Notes: generated by a model from the letters alone, not told the origin. A DNA stretch of 64,000 nucleotides from an uncultured Clostridia bacterium (GCA_947627855.1 CANQXR010000003.1:1-64000); one strand, 5' to 3'; shown: positions 17,266 through 25,104, counted from the stretch's first letter. Translations and numbers: made by a program.

Positions 17266-18524
17266 CCATTATTGATGCAGATATTGTAGGTAAAAAAAGG
17301 CATAGATTTCCAAATTTATGTTCAATGAAAATATCTGCTTATCATAAAAAACTTGGTGACAATGTTATTCTTAAAACCGATTATGAACACTTGGAATTAT
17401 TTGATAAAGTATATATTTCAAAGGTTTTTACAGATACAGAAATTCCATACGAACCGAAGGATAAGACAAATAAAACCTCTGATAATATTTCGGAGTGGTA
17501 CAAAAGCAACGAATTTCTAAAACAACCAAATATTGAATACGGCGGGACAGGTTTTTATTATGATAAAGCACCGCCTTTGCCATATGAAATTGAACATATT
17601 ATGCCGGATTATCATTTATATGATGAATGGGTGAATAATGCGATAGCAAGTGGAGTAAAGCGTTCTGAATTTACATATTATCTCGACTATTCTATCGGCT
17701 ATTTAACCCGGAAATGTTTTAGGGGCTGTTATTTTTGTGTGAATCGAAATTATAAAGGAGCAGTTAAGGCAAGTCCTTTCAGTGAATTTTTGGATGAAAG
17801 CAGACCCAAAATCTGTTTATTGGATGATAACTTTTTTGCTTATGCAAAATGGCAAGAGCTAATCCAACCGATAATCGAAAGCGGTAAAAGATTTCAGTTT
17901 AAACAAGGATTGGACGAAAGGCTTTTAACAGAGGAAAAGATACTTGAAATATCTGAATGGAAATATGACGGTGAGATGATATTTGCTTTTGACAATATCG
18001 AAGATAAAGACTTAATAATTTCAAAACTCAAATTGATAAGAAAAACAGTACCGAAGTGGAAAAGAGAATTGAAGTTTTATGTATTCTGTGGCTGTGACAA
18101 AAATAATAAATACGATGATTCTTTTTTTGAGGAAGATATAAAAAATCTGTTTGAAAGAATAGATATACTCAGCAGATATGGTGCAAAGCCATATATAATG
18201 AGATTTGAAAAGGTATATGAAACGGAATTTTCTTCATTCTACGCTGCTGTCGCTGCTTGGTGCAACCAACCATCAGTGTTTAATACATTTTCATTTCGGC
18301 TATTTTGTAAGTGTAGAGGTATGAGAAGAAACGGTTATAAGCTTTACAAAAGAGATATTGAAAGCTATTTAGATAATATAGGCATTAAAGGTTCAGAGTG
18401 GAGAGCAATGGAAATGGTTGAGTTTCGTTTTCCTGAAATTGCAAAACAATACTTTGATTTTGATGGAAAATCAAACTTAAAGGAAAATGGACAACTTATA
18501 GCAGAGCATAGACTGCTTAATTGA
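17253..18524 (+). CDS. Radical SAM protein (ICE cargo)
   Basis: A 423-residue enzyme. The CX3CX2C motif that binds a 4Fe-4S cluster and S-adenosylmethionine is CFRGCYFC near residues 152-159, preceded by SIGYLTRK. Acidic strand ends (CLLDDNFFAY, FKQGLDERLL, FAFDNIED) fit the SAM-barrel strands. The N-terminus (LNIAIIDADIVGKKR...FDKVYISKVF) resembles the Rossmann-like N-domain that precedes the barrel in B12-type radical SAM proteins, although no DXHXXG cobalamin motif is visible. The substrate is unknown. AAAGGAG sits 8 bases before the ATG, inside the preceding gene. A radical SAM enzyme is unusual ICE cargo. Confidence 0.8.
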   Translation: MLNIAIIDADIVGKKRHRFPNLCSMKISAYHKKLGDNVILKTDYEHLELFDKVYISKVFTDTEIPYEPKDKTNKTSDNISEWYKSNEFLKQPNIEYGGTGFYYDKAPPLPYEIEHIMPDYHLYDEWVNNAIASGVKRSEFTYYLDYSIGYLTRKCFRGCYFCVNRNYKGAVKASPFSEFLDESRPKICLLDDNFFAYAKWQELIQPIIESGKRFQFKQGLDERLLTEEKILEISEWKYDGEMIFAFDNIEDKDLIISKLKLIRKTVPKWKRELKFYVFCGCDKNNKYDDSFFEEDIKNLFERIDILSRYGAKPYIMRFEKVYETEFSSFYAAVAAWCNQPSVFNTFSFRLFCKCRGMRRNGYKLYKRDIESYLDNIGIKGSEWRAMEMVEFRFPEIAKQYFDFDGKSNLKENGQLIAEHRLLN

Positions 18525-18591
18525 CAAAGCTCTCTCCTATCAGACAGGAGAATTAACTTTTAAATAATTATGAAAAACGGAGGAAAAATCA

Positions 18592-18903
18592 ATGTACAAC
18601 CTTACACCATACGAACAAGAAACAATCATCAATTTCAATAATGCGGAAAAATCAGCCGAAGTTTATACCTGTGATAAAAGACTAATGAAAAAGCTGTCAG
18701 CACTCGCCGAGGAATTTCCTGACATATACAAGCTTAAAACTGAGGACGAGTATTCAAAAACCTACATAATTTCCGATAAGAAATACATAAAATTCCGTAA
18801 GCCTTATTTACGCAGCAAGAATACGGAAAACAGAGAAATTATAGAAGCCAAAATGAAAGCGATGAGAGAAGCAAAGGCTGTCAGAAACGAACGACAGCCC
18901 TAA
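18592..18903 (+). CDS. Small conserved ICE protein (function unknown)
   Basis: A 103-residue, highly charged protein starting MYNLTPYEQETIINFNNAEK. Proteins with this start are common in clostridial and streptococcal conjugative elements, but I know of no established function. The C-terminus is basic (KMKAMREAKAVRNERQP) and could bind nucleic acid. CGGAGGAAAAATCA precedes the ATG. A partial copy of its first 13 codons ends the gene at 16732, so this locus flanks the radical SAM gene on both sides. Confidence 0.65.
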   Translation: MYNLTPYEQETIINFNNAEKSAEVYTCDKRLMKKLSALAEEFPDIYKLKTEDEYSKTYIISDKKYIKFRKPYLRSKNTENREIIEAKMKAMREAKAVRNERQP

Positions 18904-19260
18904 ATTGTCTTTAATATTAAAGTATTTTTACATATCGTTATAAAGCGATGATTGTTTATAGCTTTTAAGAGCTTATATGTTAAAAATTCTTTAATATTAT
19001 CAAAAAACTGCCATATTATTCCACACAATAATATGTTTCAGTTACTAATGGCAAGTAAAGCACGCTGTCAGAATGGCTAAAATGTTATAAATTTTCTTAG
19101 ATATTAAAGAACGTATTGATATTAAACACTATTAATGAGCGTTTATTCGTCTGTGATTGAAAGTTGAAAATCACTTCAAAATTAAAAGCTCCGCCTACAA
19201 TGTCGATATAGTCGGCTTTGTGGGCAGAGCTTTTTTTATTGCTGTAATAAAATATAATTA
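18904..19260. other. AT-rich intergenic stretch ending in a terminator
   Basis: No open frame with a ribosome site. Contains scattered short repeats of TTTAATATTA. The only clear element is the terminator at 19186-19238. Confidence 0.6.
19186..19238 (+). terminator. Rho-independent terminator of the ICE cargo operon
   Basis: Long hairpin AAAGCTC-c-GCC-t-ACA pairing with TGT-g-GGC-a-GAGCTTT, followed by a run of seven T. It closes the rightward transcript before the toxin locus promoter. Confidence 0.8.
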
Positions 19261-19269
19261 TATTTTTTG

Positions 19270-19298
19270 TTGAAAACAAGCGAATACTGTGGTATAAT
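19270..19298 (+). promoter_or_regulatory. Promoter of the small hydrophobic peptide mRNA
   Basis: -35 TTGAAA (19270-19275), 17-base spacer, -10 TATAAT (19293-19298). The transcript would start near 19305 and open with hairpin CCGATGG/CCATCGG (19307-19330). Confidence 0.75.
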
Positions 19299-19423
19299 GC
19301 CATTAGCCGATGGGGAATAGTTTCCATCGGTCAGCAGGAGGGAATGACGGGCGGTTGTTCCTCCACCTACCCTTACAAGAAAAGAAGTGAAAAACTAATT
19401 TTCAAGTAAAGGAGGTGGTTGTT

Positions 19424-19498
19424 ATGATAATACTTATACGTGATGTGCAAATATTCATTATTGCCATCATAATTATATTTTTCATAATAAAAAAATAA
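19424..19498 (+). CDS. Putative type I toxin: 24-residue hydrophobic peptide
   Basis: A 24-codon frame, beginning MIILIRDV and ending FFIIKK, that is one hydrophobic helix with a basic C-terminal end. This is typical of Fst/TxpA/holin-like membrane toxins. A very strong AAAGGAGG site lies 8 bases upstream. It is preceded by a consensus promoter and a structured leader with hairpins at 19307-19330 and 19337-19364. It is followed by a terminator and opposed by an antisense promoter at 19589-19617. The frame depends on my exact reading around 19424-19440. Toxicity is inferred from architecture only. Confidence 0.65.
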   Translation: MIILIRDVQIFIIAIIIIFFIIKK

Positions 19499-19582
19499 TC
19501 GCCCTATCATTTCGCTACTATAGGACGATTAAATAAAAACTTCTATTGTGGAGGAGTGACCGCTTTGGTTGCTCCCTCCTGT
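19490..19582 (-). ncRNA. Putative antisense RNA antitoxin
   Basis: Read leftward from the promoter at 19589-19617, transcription would start near 19582. It would end at hairpin AATCGTCCTAT/ATAGGGCGATT followed by TATTTTTTT (about 19490), giving an RNA of roughly 90 bases. It overlaps the 3' end of the peptide mRNA including its terminator stem. That stem repeats parts of the mRNA 5' leader (GGAGG..TGAC and GGTTG.TCC.TCC), so the RNA could pair with both ends of the mRNA as in the par/Fst system. Confidence 0.6.
19497..19530 (-). terminator. Terminator of the antisense RNA
   Basis: Stem AATCGCCCTAT (19497-19507) with ATAGGACGATT (19520-19530), 11 pairs with one wobble. On the minus strand it is followed by a T-rich run (TTATTTTTTT); on the plus strand it is not. 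Confidence 0.7.
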
Positions 19583-19587
19583 GTTTT
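19550..19587 (+). terminator. Terminator of the toxin mRNA
   Basis: Hairpin GGAGGAG.GACC / GGTTGCTCCCTCC (19550-19579) followed by TGTGTTTTT. The stem sequence echoes the leader hairpin at 19337-19364. Confidence 0.7.
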
Positions 19588-19588
19588 T

Positions 19589-19617
19589 ATAATAACATAT
19601 TTTTGGGCATTAGTCAA
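19589..19617 (-). promoter_or_regulatory. Antisense promoter
   Basis: On the minus strand: -35 TTGACT (plus 19612-19617), 17-base spacer, -10 TATTAT (plus 19589-19594). It converges on the peptide gene. Confidence 0.75.
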
Positions 19618-19637
19618 TGTTTAGATTAATTCTTTAA

Positions 19638-20204
19638 TCATTTTTTCATCTCAAAAATATTTTCATTGACATCTGTGTCCAAGTCAATATTACTTTCTTC
19701 GTTTAAATTAATGTCGCTTTTCTCCTGTTCTTCCCTGTGTTTTCTTTTGCCAAAAAGATTGGGAAAACTCGGCAAGTTTGAAAGAAGCAAATCACTTCCA
19801 TTTTTCAGTGAAATAAAGTGCCATACTATTATTATAACAGAACATATGATTTCTGTTATAATTTTTCTCATCTGGCTATCACAATTCCAAAAATCGTCTA
19901 ACCATAAATAAAACAAATACGCACATATTACACTATATATAACCATAATAACTGGACCTATATATTTAATCCTTGTTAATAAAATGGCAATTATAGCTAC
20001 TGCAACGCCTATGAATATTGATGTTGAAACAGTGTAAGCTAAATGGATATGCACGTACCAAGCAGCAATTCCAGTAATAGCAATAAAATCAAGTGCTATA
20101 ACATTTACAACAAGAAAGAAAATAATAGATAACGCTATTTTGGCTACAATAATAAGCATAGCCAAAAGAAATAAACATGGTTTAATACAATCTTTAAAAT
20201 CCAT
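19638..20204 (-). CDS. Membrane protein of the mobilisation operon
   Basis: The open frame begins at GTG 20213, but GGAGG 8 bases before ATG 20204 favours 20204 (188 residues). It has four to five hydrophobic segments (about residues 8-30, 33-50, 55-75, 80-100, 115-135). The cytoplasmic tail is hydrophilic and strongly acidic (about 150-188: EEQEKSDINLNEESNIDLDTDV). I recognise no family. It is the last gene of the leftward mobC-relaxase operon, 18 bases after the relaxase stop, so it may serve transfer or entry exclusion; that is a guess from position. Confidence 0.65.
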   Translation of the reverse strand: MDFKDCIKPCLFLLAMLIIVAKIALSIIFFLVVNVIALDFIAITGIAAWYVHIHLAYTVSTSIFIGVAVAIIAILLTRIKYIGPVIMVIYSVICAYLFYLWLDDFWNCDSQMRKIITEIICSVIIIVWHFISLKNGSDLLLSNLPSFPNLFGKRKHREEQEKSDINLNEESNIDLDTDVNENIFEMKK

Positions 20205-20222
20205 AAAAAACACCTCCTACCG

Positions 20223-21977
20223 TTAACCTAAACCCAAAAAATTTTTAATATTTTTCTTACGGTTTTCTTTCTTTTGGATTTTTTCTTGCAAGCGCTTTTC
20301 TGCTTCAAGAAAATATTGCATATGCTCTTCAGCTTCTTCACGAGTGCAATGACATATTCCGTCCTCATGTTCCATATTATATTTGACAGTTTCGTATGTA
20401 TCAAAGTCCAGTTTTTCTTTTGTCAGATTGTCAAGCATTTCAACCCTTTTGCTTTTGAGAGAGTTGTATTTTTGCCAAAGCTCTTTCATACTCAAAGTGC
20501 CGTAAAGCTCCTTGCCCTCATTGATTACATTTACGTGATAATTGTACTTTGATATAACAGATTTGTAGGTGGATTTTTCAGCGTCACTCAACTGTTGATA
20601 ATCAGCATTCACGTATTTTTGGGCGTTGGGTTTCAGTATAAAATACTGTTCTACGGACTTAATGGTTCTTTGTATGTTTTTCATCTCGGCCGTGATGTCT
20701 GCGGTTTCTTTTTCAAGCTTTTCTAAAGCTTCTTTCTTTTTGTCGTAATACTCCAAGAAAACGGCATAATTAAGGGAAGCATTTTCCTTGTCATAAACAC
20801 CTGAGTTATAATTATTTTTATACAACCACTCATCTACAAGATTTTCAACAATCCAGTTTTCAGCCGATCTAACTCGTTTACTGTTCTCTCCCGCAGCCCA
20901 GTTACTAAGTCCACGACCGCCATACTTGATTTTATCGGTGACGGTTATTACTTTTTCAATCTTCCTTTCCTGTGCCATCTTTTCATACTCCTCTCTGTGG
21001 TTTATTCGCCATTTTATGACTTCCTCGGTGTAATGAAGTCCAATTTTCTCACTCCGTCTGAAGCGAGATTTTTCATCTGCTTCGTCACCTGTTAATTTTT
21101 TGAAAGCAAGATGTTCTCCTTGCTTGACCTCATAGCCTCGTTCTTTCATTTGGTTTATAAAGTCGGCGTAGGTCTGAGCTATTTTCAAAACACTGTCGAT
21201 ATCGTGTTTAAGAATTTGGGTTTTGCTCCTTACCTTTATTTTATCATCCCACCGTGTTCTTTTTCTTGCAACCTTAATGTCTTTATCTTTGTTTGCAATG
21301 CGGTACTTTATCATATCCTCCGAGTAGCCCTGAGAAATTGATTTTGAAGAGATGAAATGCTCCATCTTATCGTCCTTGAATTTAAGTTTGGAGCCTAATT
21401 TTACTTCATAGCCCAGCTCCTGCATATAGGCAATAAAGCTGTCAAAATCGGGTGATTCCTCGATAGCCTTATCTATATTATCCGCAAGCCTACGTGTATT
21501 CTTTTTGCTGTCGGACTGAATTACGCTGAGATTGTTCTCCCTACATATATCGTCACTTATTCGTCTGAGTTCTTTAAGGGTACCATAATTGCTAACCAAC
21601 TTATGATAATCCACAAAATTAACGGAATTAAGAATTATGTGATTATGAATATGTCCCTTGTCAATGTGAGTAGCAATCACATATTGATAATTGGGGTACA
21701 TTCTCCGCATAAGCTCTTTGCCGATTTCAAGAGCCTGTTCGGGGGTAACATCATCATCAGGTGAAAAATCCTGATGTAAGTGCCAAGCAATGTTTACTCC
21801 CTTGTCCATAACTTCCATATCTCGGATATATTCAAAATCTATTTCAACAGAACTGAAACAGCACTTATAACTGTCCGTCAGTGCGTACCAATCGGTCTTA
21901 TCTCTGTCGTGAATATATTTCACAGCATTTTTGAGATGTGCAGCACTCTGTATAGGTTCAATCGATGTGCGAGCCAT
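20223..21977 (-). CDS. MobA/MobL-type relaxase (MOBP family)
   Basis: A 584-residue relaxase that nicks oriT and pilots the strand. The three-histidine metal motif HIDKGHIHNHIILN lies near residues 100-113, and an N-terminal catalytic Tyr is expected among the tyrosines at 24-45. The C-terminal half is a long coiled coil of Lys and Glu. The start is ATG 21977 (not the upstream GTG), sharing one base with the mobC stop (TGATG), so the two are translationally coupled. The middle region contains two similar segments (L..L..Y..F...M...GYEVK.G..L.FK, near 140-190 and 235-285), an internal duplication known in this relaxase group. Confidence 0.9.
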   Translation of the reverse strand: MARTSIEPIQSAAHLKNAVKYIHDRDKTDWYALTDSYKCCFSSVEIDFEYIRDMEVMDKGVNIAWHLHQDFSPDDDVTPEQALEIGKELMRRMYPNYQYVIATHIDKGHIHNHIILNSVNFVDYHKLVSNYGTLKELRRISDDICRENNLSVIQSDSKKNTRRLADNIDKAIEESPDFDSFIAYMQELGYEVKLGSKLKFKDDKMEHFISSKSISQGYSEDMIKYRIANKDKDIKVARKRTRWDDKIKVRSKTQILKHDIDSVLKIAQTYADFINQMKERGYEVKQGEHLAFKKLTGDEADEKSRFRRSEKIGLHYTEEVIKWRINHREEYEKMAQERKIEKVITVTDKIKYGGRGLSNWAAGENSKRVRSAENWIVENLVDEWLYKNNYNSGVYDKENASLNYAVFLEYYDKKKEALEKLEKETADITAEMKNIQRTIKSVEQYFILKPNAQKYVNADYQQLSDAEKSTYKSVISKYNYHVNVINEGKELYGTLSMKELWQKYNSLKSKRVEMLDNLTKEKLDFDTYETVKYNMEHEDGICHCTREEAEEHMQYFLEAEKRLQEKIQKKENRKKNIKNFLGLG

Positions 21978-22327
21978 CAGCACTCACCTCGATTCAGTTT
22001 TGTAAGCAGATTTTTCAAATCAGTCAAAGTAGTATCAATAGTTTCTATCTTTGTCTGCATATCCGCTATGTCGTTTTGATAGATACTTTTGGTCCGGTTG
22101 GCAATTTTGGCAATCTGATTGATATTATTGCCTATCCTATTAATTTCATAGCCCAACTTGTCAAGACTTTCTAAGTTAATTCTAACAAGAGGGCTTACGT
22201 TGAGGGCTTTCCTCACAAATTTGCTTAGATTGTCCATTCCAAGCATTTTCATTTTTTCCCTGATGGTATTCTTTTCCTCCGCTGTAACCATCACATACAG
22301 CCTTTCTTTGCGATAACGTCCCATCAT
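21977..22327 (-). CDS. mobC: Mobilisation accessory protein MobC
   Basis: A 116-residue protein with an N-terminal basic strand (RYRKERLYVMVTAEEKNTI) typical of ribbon-helix-helix MobC proteins. The MobC core is SKFVRKALNVSP...YEINRIGNNINQIAKIANR. It assists the relaxase at oriT. An AAAGGAG site precedes ATG 22327. The gene sits between the relaxase and a repeat-rich stretch that is the likely oriT. Confidence 0.9.
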   Translation of the reverse strand: MMGRYRKERLYVMVTAEEKNTIREKMKMLGMDNLSKFVRKALNVSPLVRINLESLDKLGYEINRIGNNINQIAKIANRTKSIYQNDIADMQTKIETIDTTLTDLKNLLTKLNRGEC

Positions 22328-22389
22328 TATCCGCTCCTTTTCATAATTTTATTTTTTGCGGTTTTTTATAATTTGATTTTCTTAAAATC

Positions 22390-22570
22390 AACGGGGGTTT
22401 GGGGGAATTTCCACCAAATAGGGTTTGGGGAAATCTCCCCAACAAGCGCAAGGTGTGCGAACACTTGCTATGCTTGCAACTCAGAAACCATAGATATTTT
22501 CTGAGTTGAGCCGTCGGCAGACTCAGGGATTTTCAAGGGCAGACAGACCCTTGAAGCCTTCGGCAGATTT
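22390..22570. other. Probable origin of transfer (oriT)
   Basis: This non-coding stretch upstream of mobC has three inverted repeats in 130 bases. They are GGGGA-AATC-TCCCC (22427-22440), AACTCAGAAA/TTTCTGAGTT with a 10-base loop (22478-22507), and TTCAAGGG/CCCTTGAA (22532-22555). Between the first two lies AACAAGCGCAAGGTGTGCG, a plausible nic-region core read on the minus strand as CTTGCGCTTG. Position and repeats support oriT; the nic base cannot be fixed from sequence alone. Confidence 0.6.
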
Positions 22571-22735
22571 TAAATTCCCAAATCAAAATTATAAATACCC
22601 CAAAATCTCTTTTTTTCACTTTTAATTATAAAATGGGAAAGGAATTTTGTCAATTGCTTTGCAAAAATAAAAGATTATAATATGCAAAGCTGTCAGCAGC
22701 AAAAAAGTTGAAAAAAATTTTTTTATTCATGGACC

Positions 22736-22764
22736 TTGACAATAAATTCAAATGATTTTATAAT
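22736..22764 (+). promoter_or_regulatory. Perfect consensus promoter for the structured RNA
   Basis: -35 TTGACA (22736-22741), 17-base spacer, -10 TATAAT (22759-22764). Both hexamers and the spacing match the housekeeping sigma consensus exactly; transcription should begin near 22771. Confidence 0.85.
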
Positions 22765-22770
22765 GAAGCT

Positions 22771-23070
22771 TATAAAGTTAATTTGTTCTTTGAAAAATGA
22801 ATAAAATAAATGTCGGTACTTTCCGTCTGCGGATAGCCAAGCAATATGTACGCCAAGACCCTCTGTCAAAAAGATTGTAAGCTCTGGATTTTCCGAGCAA
22901 AGGGGCTGAGCGATAAGTACACCTATTGTAAAATATAATTCGGTAAATTATAAAGGCGATGACACGCAGATGGCTATAATGATACTTCCCTACGGGGCTG
23001 AGTGAAAACCACTCGGAGGTGAGATTCCTATGTGCAGCTTACCGTTGCTGCCGATATTTTGATTTTTAAT
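22771..23070 (+). ncRNA. Candidate structured RNA upstream of the recombinase
   Basis: About 250 bases enclosed by an 11-pair stem. AAATGTCGGTA (22808-22818) pairs with TGCCGATATTT (23049-23059), with two wobbles, and the 3' arm is followed by a U-rich run. Internal hairpins include GCTC-t-GGA/TCC-g-AGC (near 22880-22897), TATAATT/AATTATA (near 22933-22952), CCC/GGG (near 22987-22997) and GAGTG/CACTC (near 23000-23015). No long frame crosses it. It is neither a c-di-GMP riboswitch nor a group II intron by any motif I can see. It could be an independent ncRNA or a regulated leader of the recombinase. Confidence 0.6.
23030..23062 (+). CDS. Possible 10-codon leader peptide
   Basis: Ten codons (MCSLPLLPIF then TGA) start at ATG 23030, 7-8 bases after a near-perfect GGAGGTGA ribosome site (23015-23022). 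The frame covers the 3' arm of the closing stem of the structured RNA. A translating ribosome would therefore open that stem. The ribosome site could instead be a structural motif of the RNA. Confidence 0.35.
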   Translation: MCSLPLLPIF

Positions 23071-23169
23071 TTTGTAATTTCGGAAATGTAATTTTTTCGA
23101 CTGCTTCTCATGGCATAATAAAAGTGTAGGATAATGGTTCACAGTTCTTTTTACAAAGGAGGGCATAAT

Positions 23170-24777
23170 ATGGACAAAATAACAGCACTTTATTGTCGTT
23201 TTTCCCATGAGGAGGACAACGTAAGCAACAGTATCATAAATCAGAGAGCCATTCTGGAAGAGTACGCCATAAGAAACGGTTTTTCTAATCTTAGGTTTTT
23301 TACAGACGATGGCTTTTCGGGAACAAGCTTCAATCGTCCCGGTTTTCAGAGCCTTTACAAAGAAATTGAAAACAAAAATGTTGAAACGATAATTGTAAAG
23401 GATATGAGCCGCTTCGGAAGAAATTATTTACAGGTTGGCTATCTCCTTGAGGTTCTTTTCTTTGAGGAAAATATAAGATTTATAGCCATCAACGACAGCG
23501 TGGACAGTGTACAGGGCTTTGATGATTTTCTTCCTTTCAGAAATGTTATGAATGAATTTTATGCAAAAGATGCAAGCAAAAAAGTATTGGCCGTGTTTGA
23601 TGCGAAAGCCAAACGGGGCGAATATCTTTGCAGTAATCCGCCCTATGGATATTTAAAAAATCCCGACAATCACAAAGAATGGATTGTTGATAATGAAGCC
23701 GCTGAAGTTGTGAAAAGAATCTTTGAGCTATACGCTTCAGGTATGAGCATGAGCGGAATAGCAAATTTACTCAAGTCAGAGGGTGTTCTGATATCCACAA
23801 GTCACAAAATAAAACTGGGTATTAAAACTATTAAAAAAAATGTGAATTCATGTGATTGGTCAGTTGTTGTCATCAAACAAATACTTGCACGAAAGGAGTA
23901 TTTGGGCTGTGCAGTAAATCATAAGACCAGAAAAAAATCATATAAAACCACAAGGTGTTGCTATACCGATGAAAATGAAAGACTTATTTTTGAAAACAAA
24001 CATGAACCAATTATTGAAAGGGAGCTTTTTGAAACTGTTCAAAAAATGATTAATGAACGAAAAGCTAATCGTACATTTAATCACTACGGAGATACAAACT
24101 ACTATTCGGGACTGATATATTGCGCTGACTGCGGCGCGAAAATGTATCGCTCAAAAAATCTGAAAATTCCGTGTGACTACTACAGATGTGGAAGGTATGA
24201 CAAAAAAGGAACATGCACGGCACATACAGTAAAAACCGCCAAGCTTAATCAAATGGTTTTGGATTGTATAAAAAAGCTATATGCTCTTGCTGTGTCAGAT
24301 GAAAAAGCATTGTTAAATATGCTCTGCAGGAATGAATCAAATAACAGTGTTTCTGATTCCATAAATAAGGAAAAATTGTTAAATGAAAAAAATAAACGCA
24401 AACAGGAAATCGAAAATATTATAAAAAATCTGTATACCGATAAGCTGTCCGGGGTTATAAGCACTGAACAATTTACAATGCTCTATGAATCTTTTAATGG
24501 GGAGCTGGCAGTCATAAAAAATGATATTTCCGAAGTTACAAAATCAATAAATGAAAAAACAAGTAAAAGAAGCGAAATAAAGAATTTTATTACTCGCTTA
24601 AAAAAATATGGAAATATAAATGATGTTTCTGACCTTTCCTTTTTTATGATGAATCAACTTGTTGATAAAATAATCTGCCACGAAGGAGTGGGAAGAGGAA
24701 AAAACCGAATCCAAAGAATAGATATCTACCTTAACGGAATCGGGGATATCAGAAACATTGACTTCAAACAATTATAA
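23170..24777 (+). CDS. Large serine recombinase (TnpX/TndX-like ICE integrase/excisionase)
   Basis: Catalyses integration and excision by serine-mediated double-strand exchange. An in-frame ATG exists at 23134, but AAAGGAGGG at 23156-23164 fixes the start at 23170 (535 residues). The resolvase domain (1-150) has the catalytic Ser12 in YCRFSHEE and the conserved DDGFSGTSFNRPGF and VKDMSRFGRNY. The recombinase domain (about 165-290) contains PYGYLKNP. A zinc ribbon (CADCGAKMYRS ... CGRYDKKGTC) spans about 317-360, followed by a coiled coil. It sits at the right end of the element, as in the Tn4451/Tn5397 families. Confidence 0.9.
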   Translation: MDKITALYCRFSHEEDNVSNSIINQRAILEEYAIRNGFSNLRFFTDDGFSGTSFNRPGFQSLYKEIENKNVETIIVKDMSRFGRNYLQVGYLLEVLFFEENIRFIAINDSVDSVQGFDDFLPFRNVMNEFYAKDASKKVLAVFDAKAKRGEYLCSNPPYGYLKNPDNHKEWIVDNEAAEVVKRIFELYASGMSMSGIANLLKSEGVLISTSHKIKLGIKTIKKNVNSCDWSVVVIKQILARKEYLGCAVNHKTRKKSYKTTRCCYTDENERLIFENKHEPIIERELFETVQKMINERKANRTFNHYGDTNYYSGLIYCADCGAKMYRSKNLKIPCDYYRCGRYDKKGTCTAHTVKTAKLNQMVLDCIKKLYALAVSDEKALLNMLCRNESNNSVSDSINKEKLLNEKNKRKQEIENIIKNLYTDKLSGVISTEQFTMLYESFNGELAVIKNDISEVTKSINEKTSKRSEIKNFITRLKKYGNINDVSDLSFFMMNQLVDKIICHEGVGRGKNRIQRIDIYLNGIGDIRNIDFKQL

Positions 24778-25098
24778 TTCATTTCTATGTTACTTTATCA
24801 CATTTTACTTTGCGTTTTTCTTCTTCCTGTCACTACAAAAAATGTCGCATAAAGAACAAAAACGCTCTTTTAATTTCAAATTATTTTTTTCTCTTTTTTT
24901 ATCCCCAAATTAACTTTAACATATCTTAATATTCTTTCCATATTTAACGCCACCTTTATATCCATTTTATCACATATTAAGCGGCGTTATATTTCTGTTT
25001 CTTTACAGTTTTGTTATTATTCTGTTATTTTCATGCGTTTGTCCTGTAAGCTCTCGGCCCTCACCTGCATAGCAGGTGGTTTATTTTTTTTACTACAC
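24778..25098. other. Non-coding ICE right-end region
   Basis: AT-rich, no gene. Somewhere here the element should end; I see no long repeat that would mark the attachment core. It contains the terminator at 25062-25089. Confidence 0.5.
25062..25089 (+). terminator. Rho-independent terminator
   Basis: Stem CACCTGC (25062-25068), loop ATA, stem GCAGGTG (25072-25078), then GTTTATTTTTTT. It ends rightward transcription from the recombinase. Confidence 0.8.
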
Positions 25099-25104
25099 AA
25101 TAAA

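Larger units (their letters stand above)
1..25000. mobile_element. Integrative and conjugative element (right-hand part; left end outside window)
   Basis: The gene content is that of a clostridial conjugative transposon: topoisomerase III, a Sel1 protein, a Toprim/methylase/helicase giant protein, TnpV, MobP relaxase plus MobC, and a TnpX/TndX-like serine recombinase. Type IV secretion genes (VirB4, VirD4) are not in the window and are expected to the left of base 1. The right end should lie just beyond the recombinase stop at 24777. Large serine recombinases use very short core sites, so I cannot place the exact attachment base. The recombinase and relaxase read as intact, so the element may be active; that is inference. 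Confidence 0.85.

Noticed and set aside
22771..23070. Group II intron or c-di-GMP riboswitch
   Set aside because: No GUGYG 5' end, no domain V hairpin and no reverse transcriptase. The c-di-GMP aptamer core is not visible.
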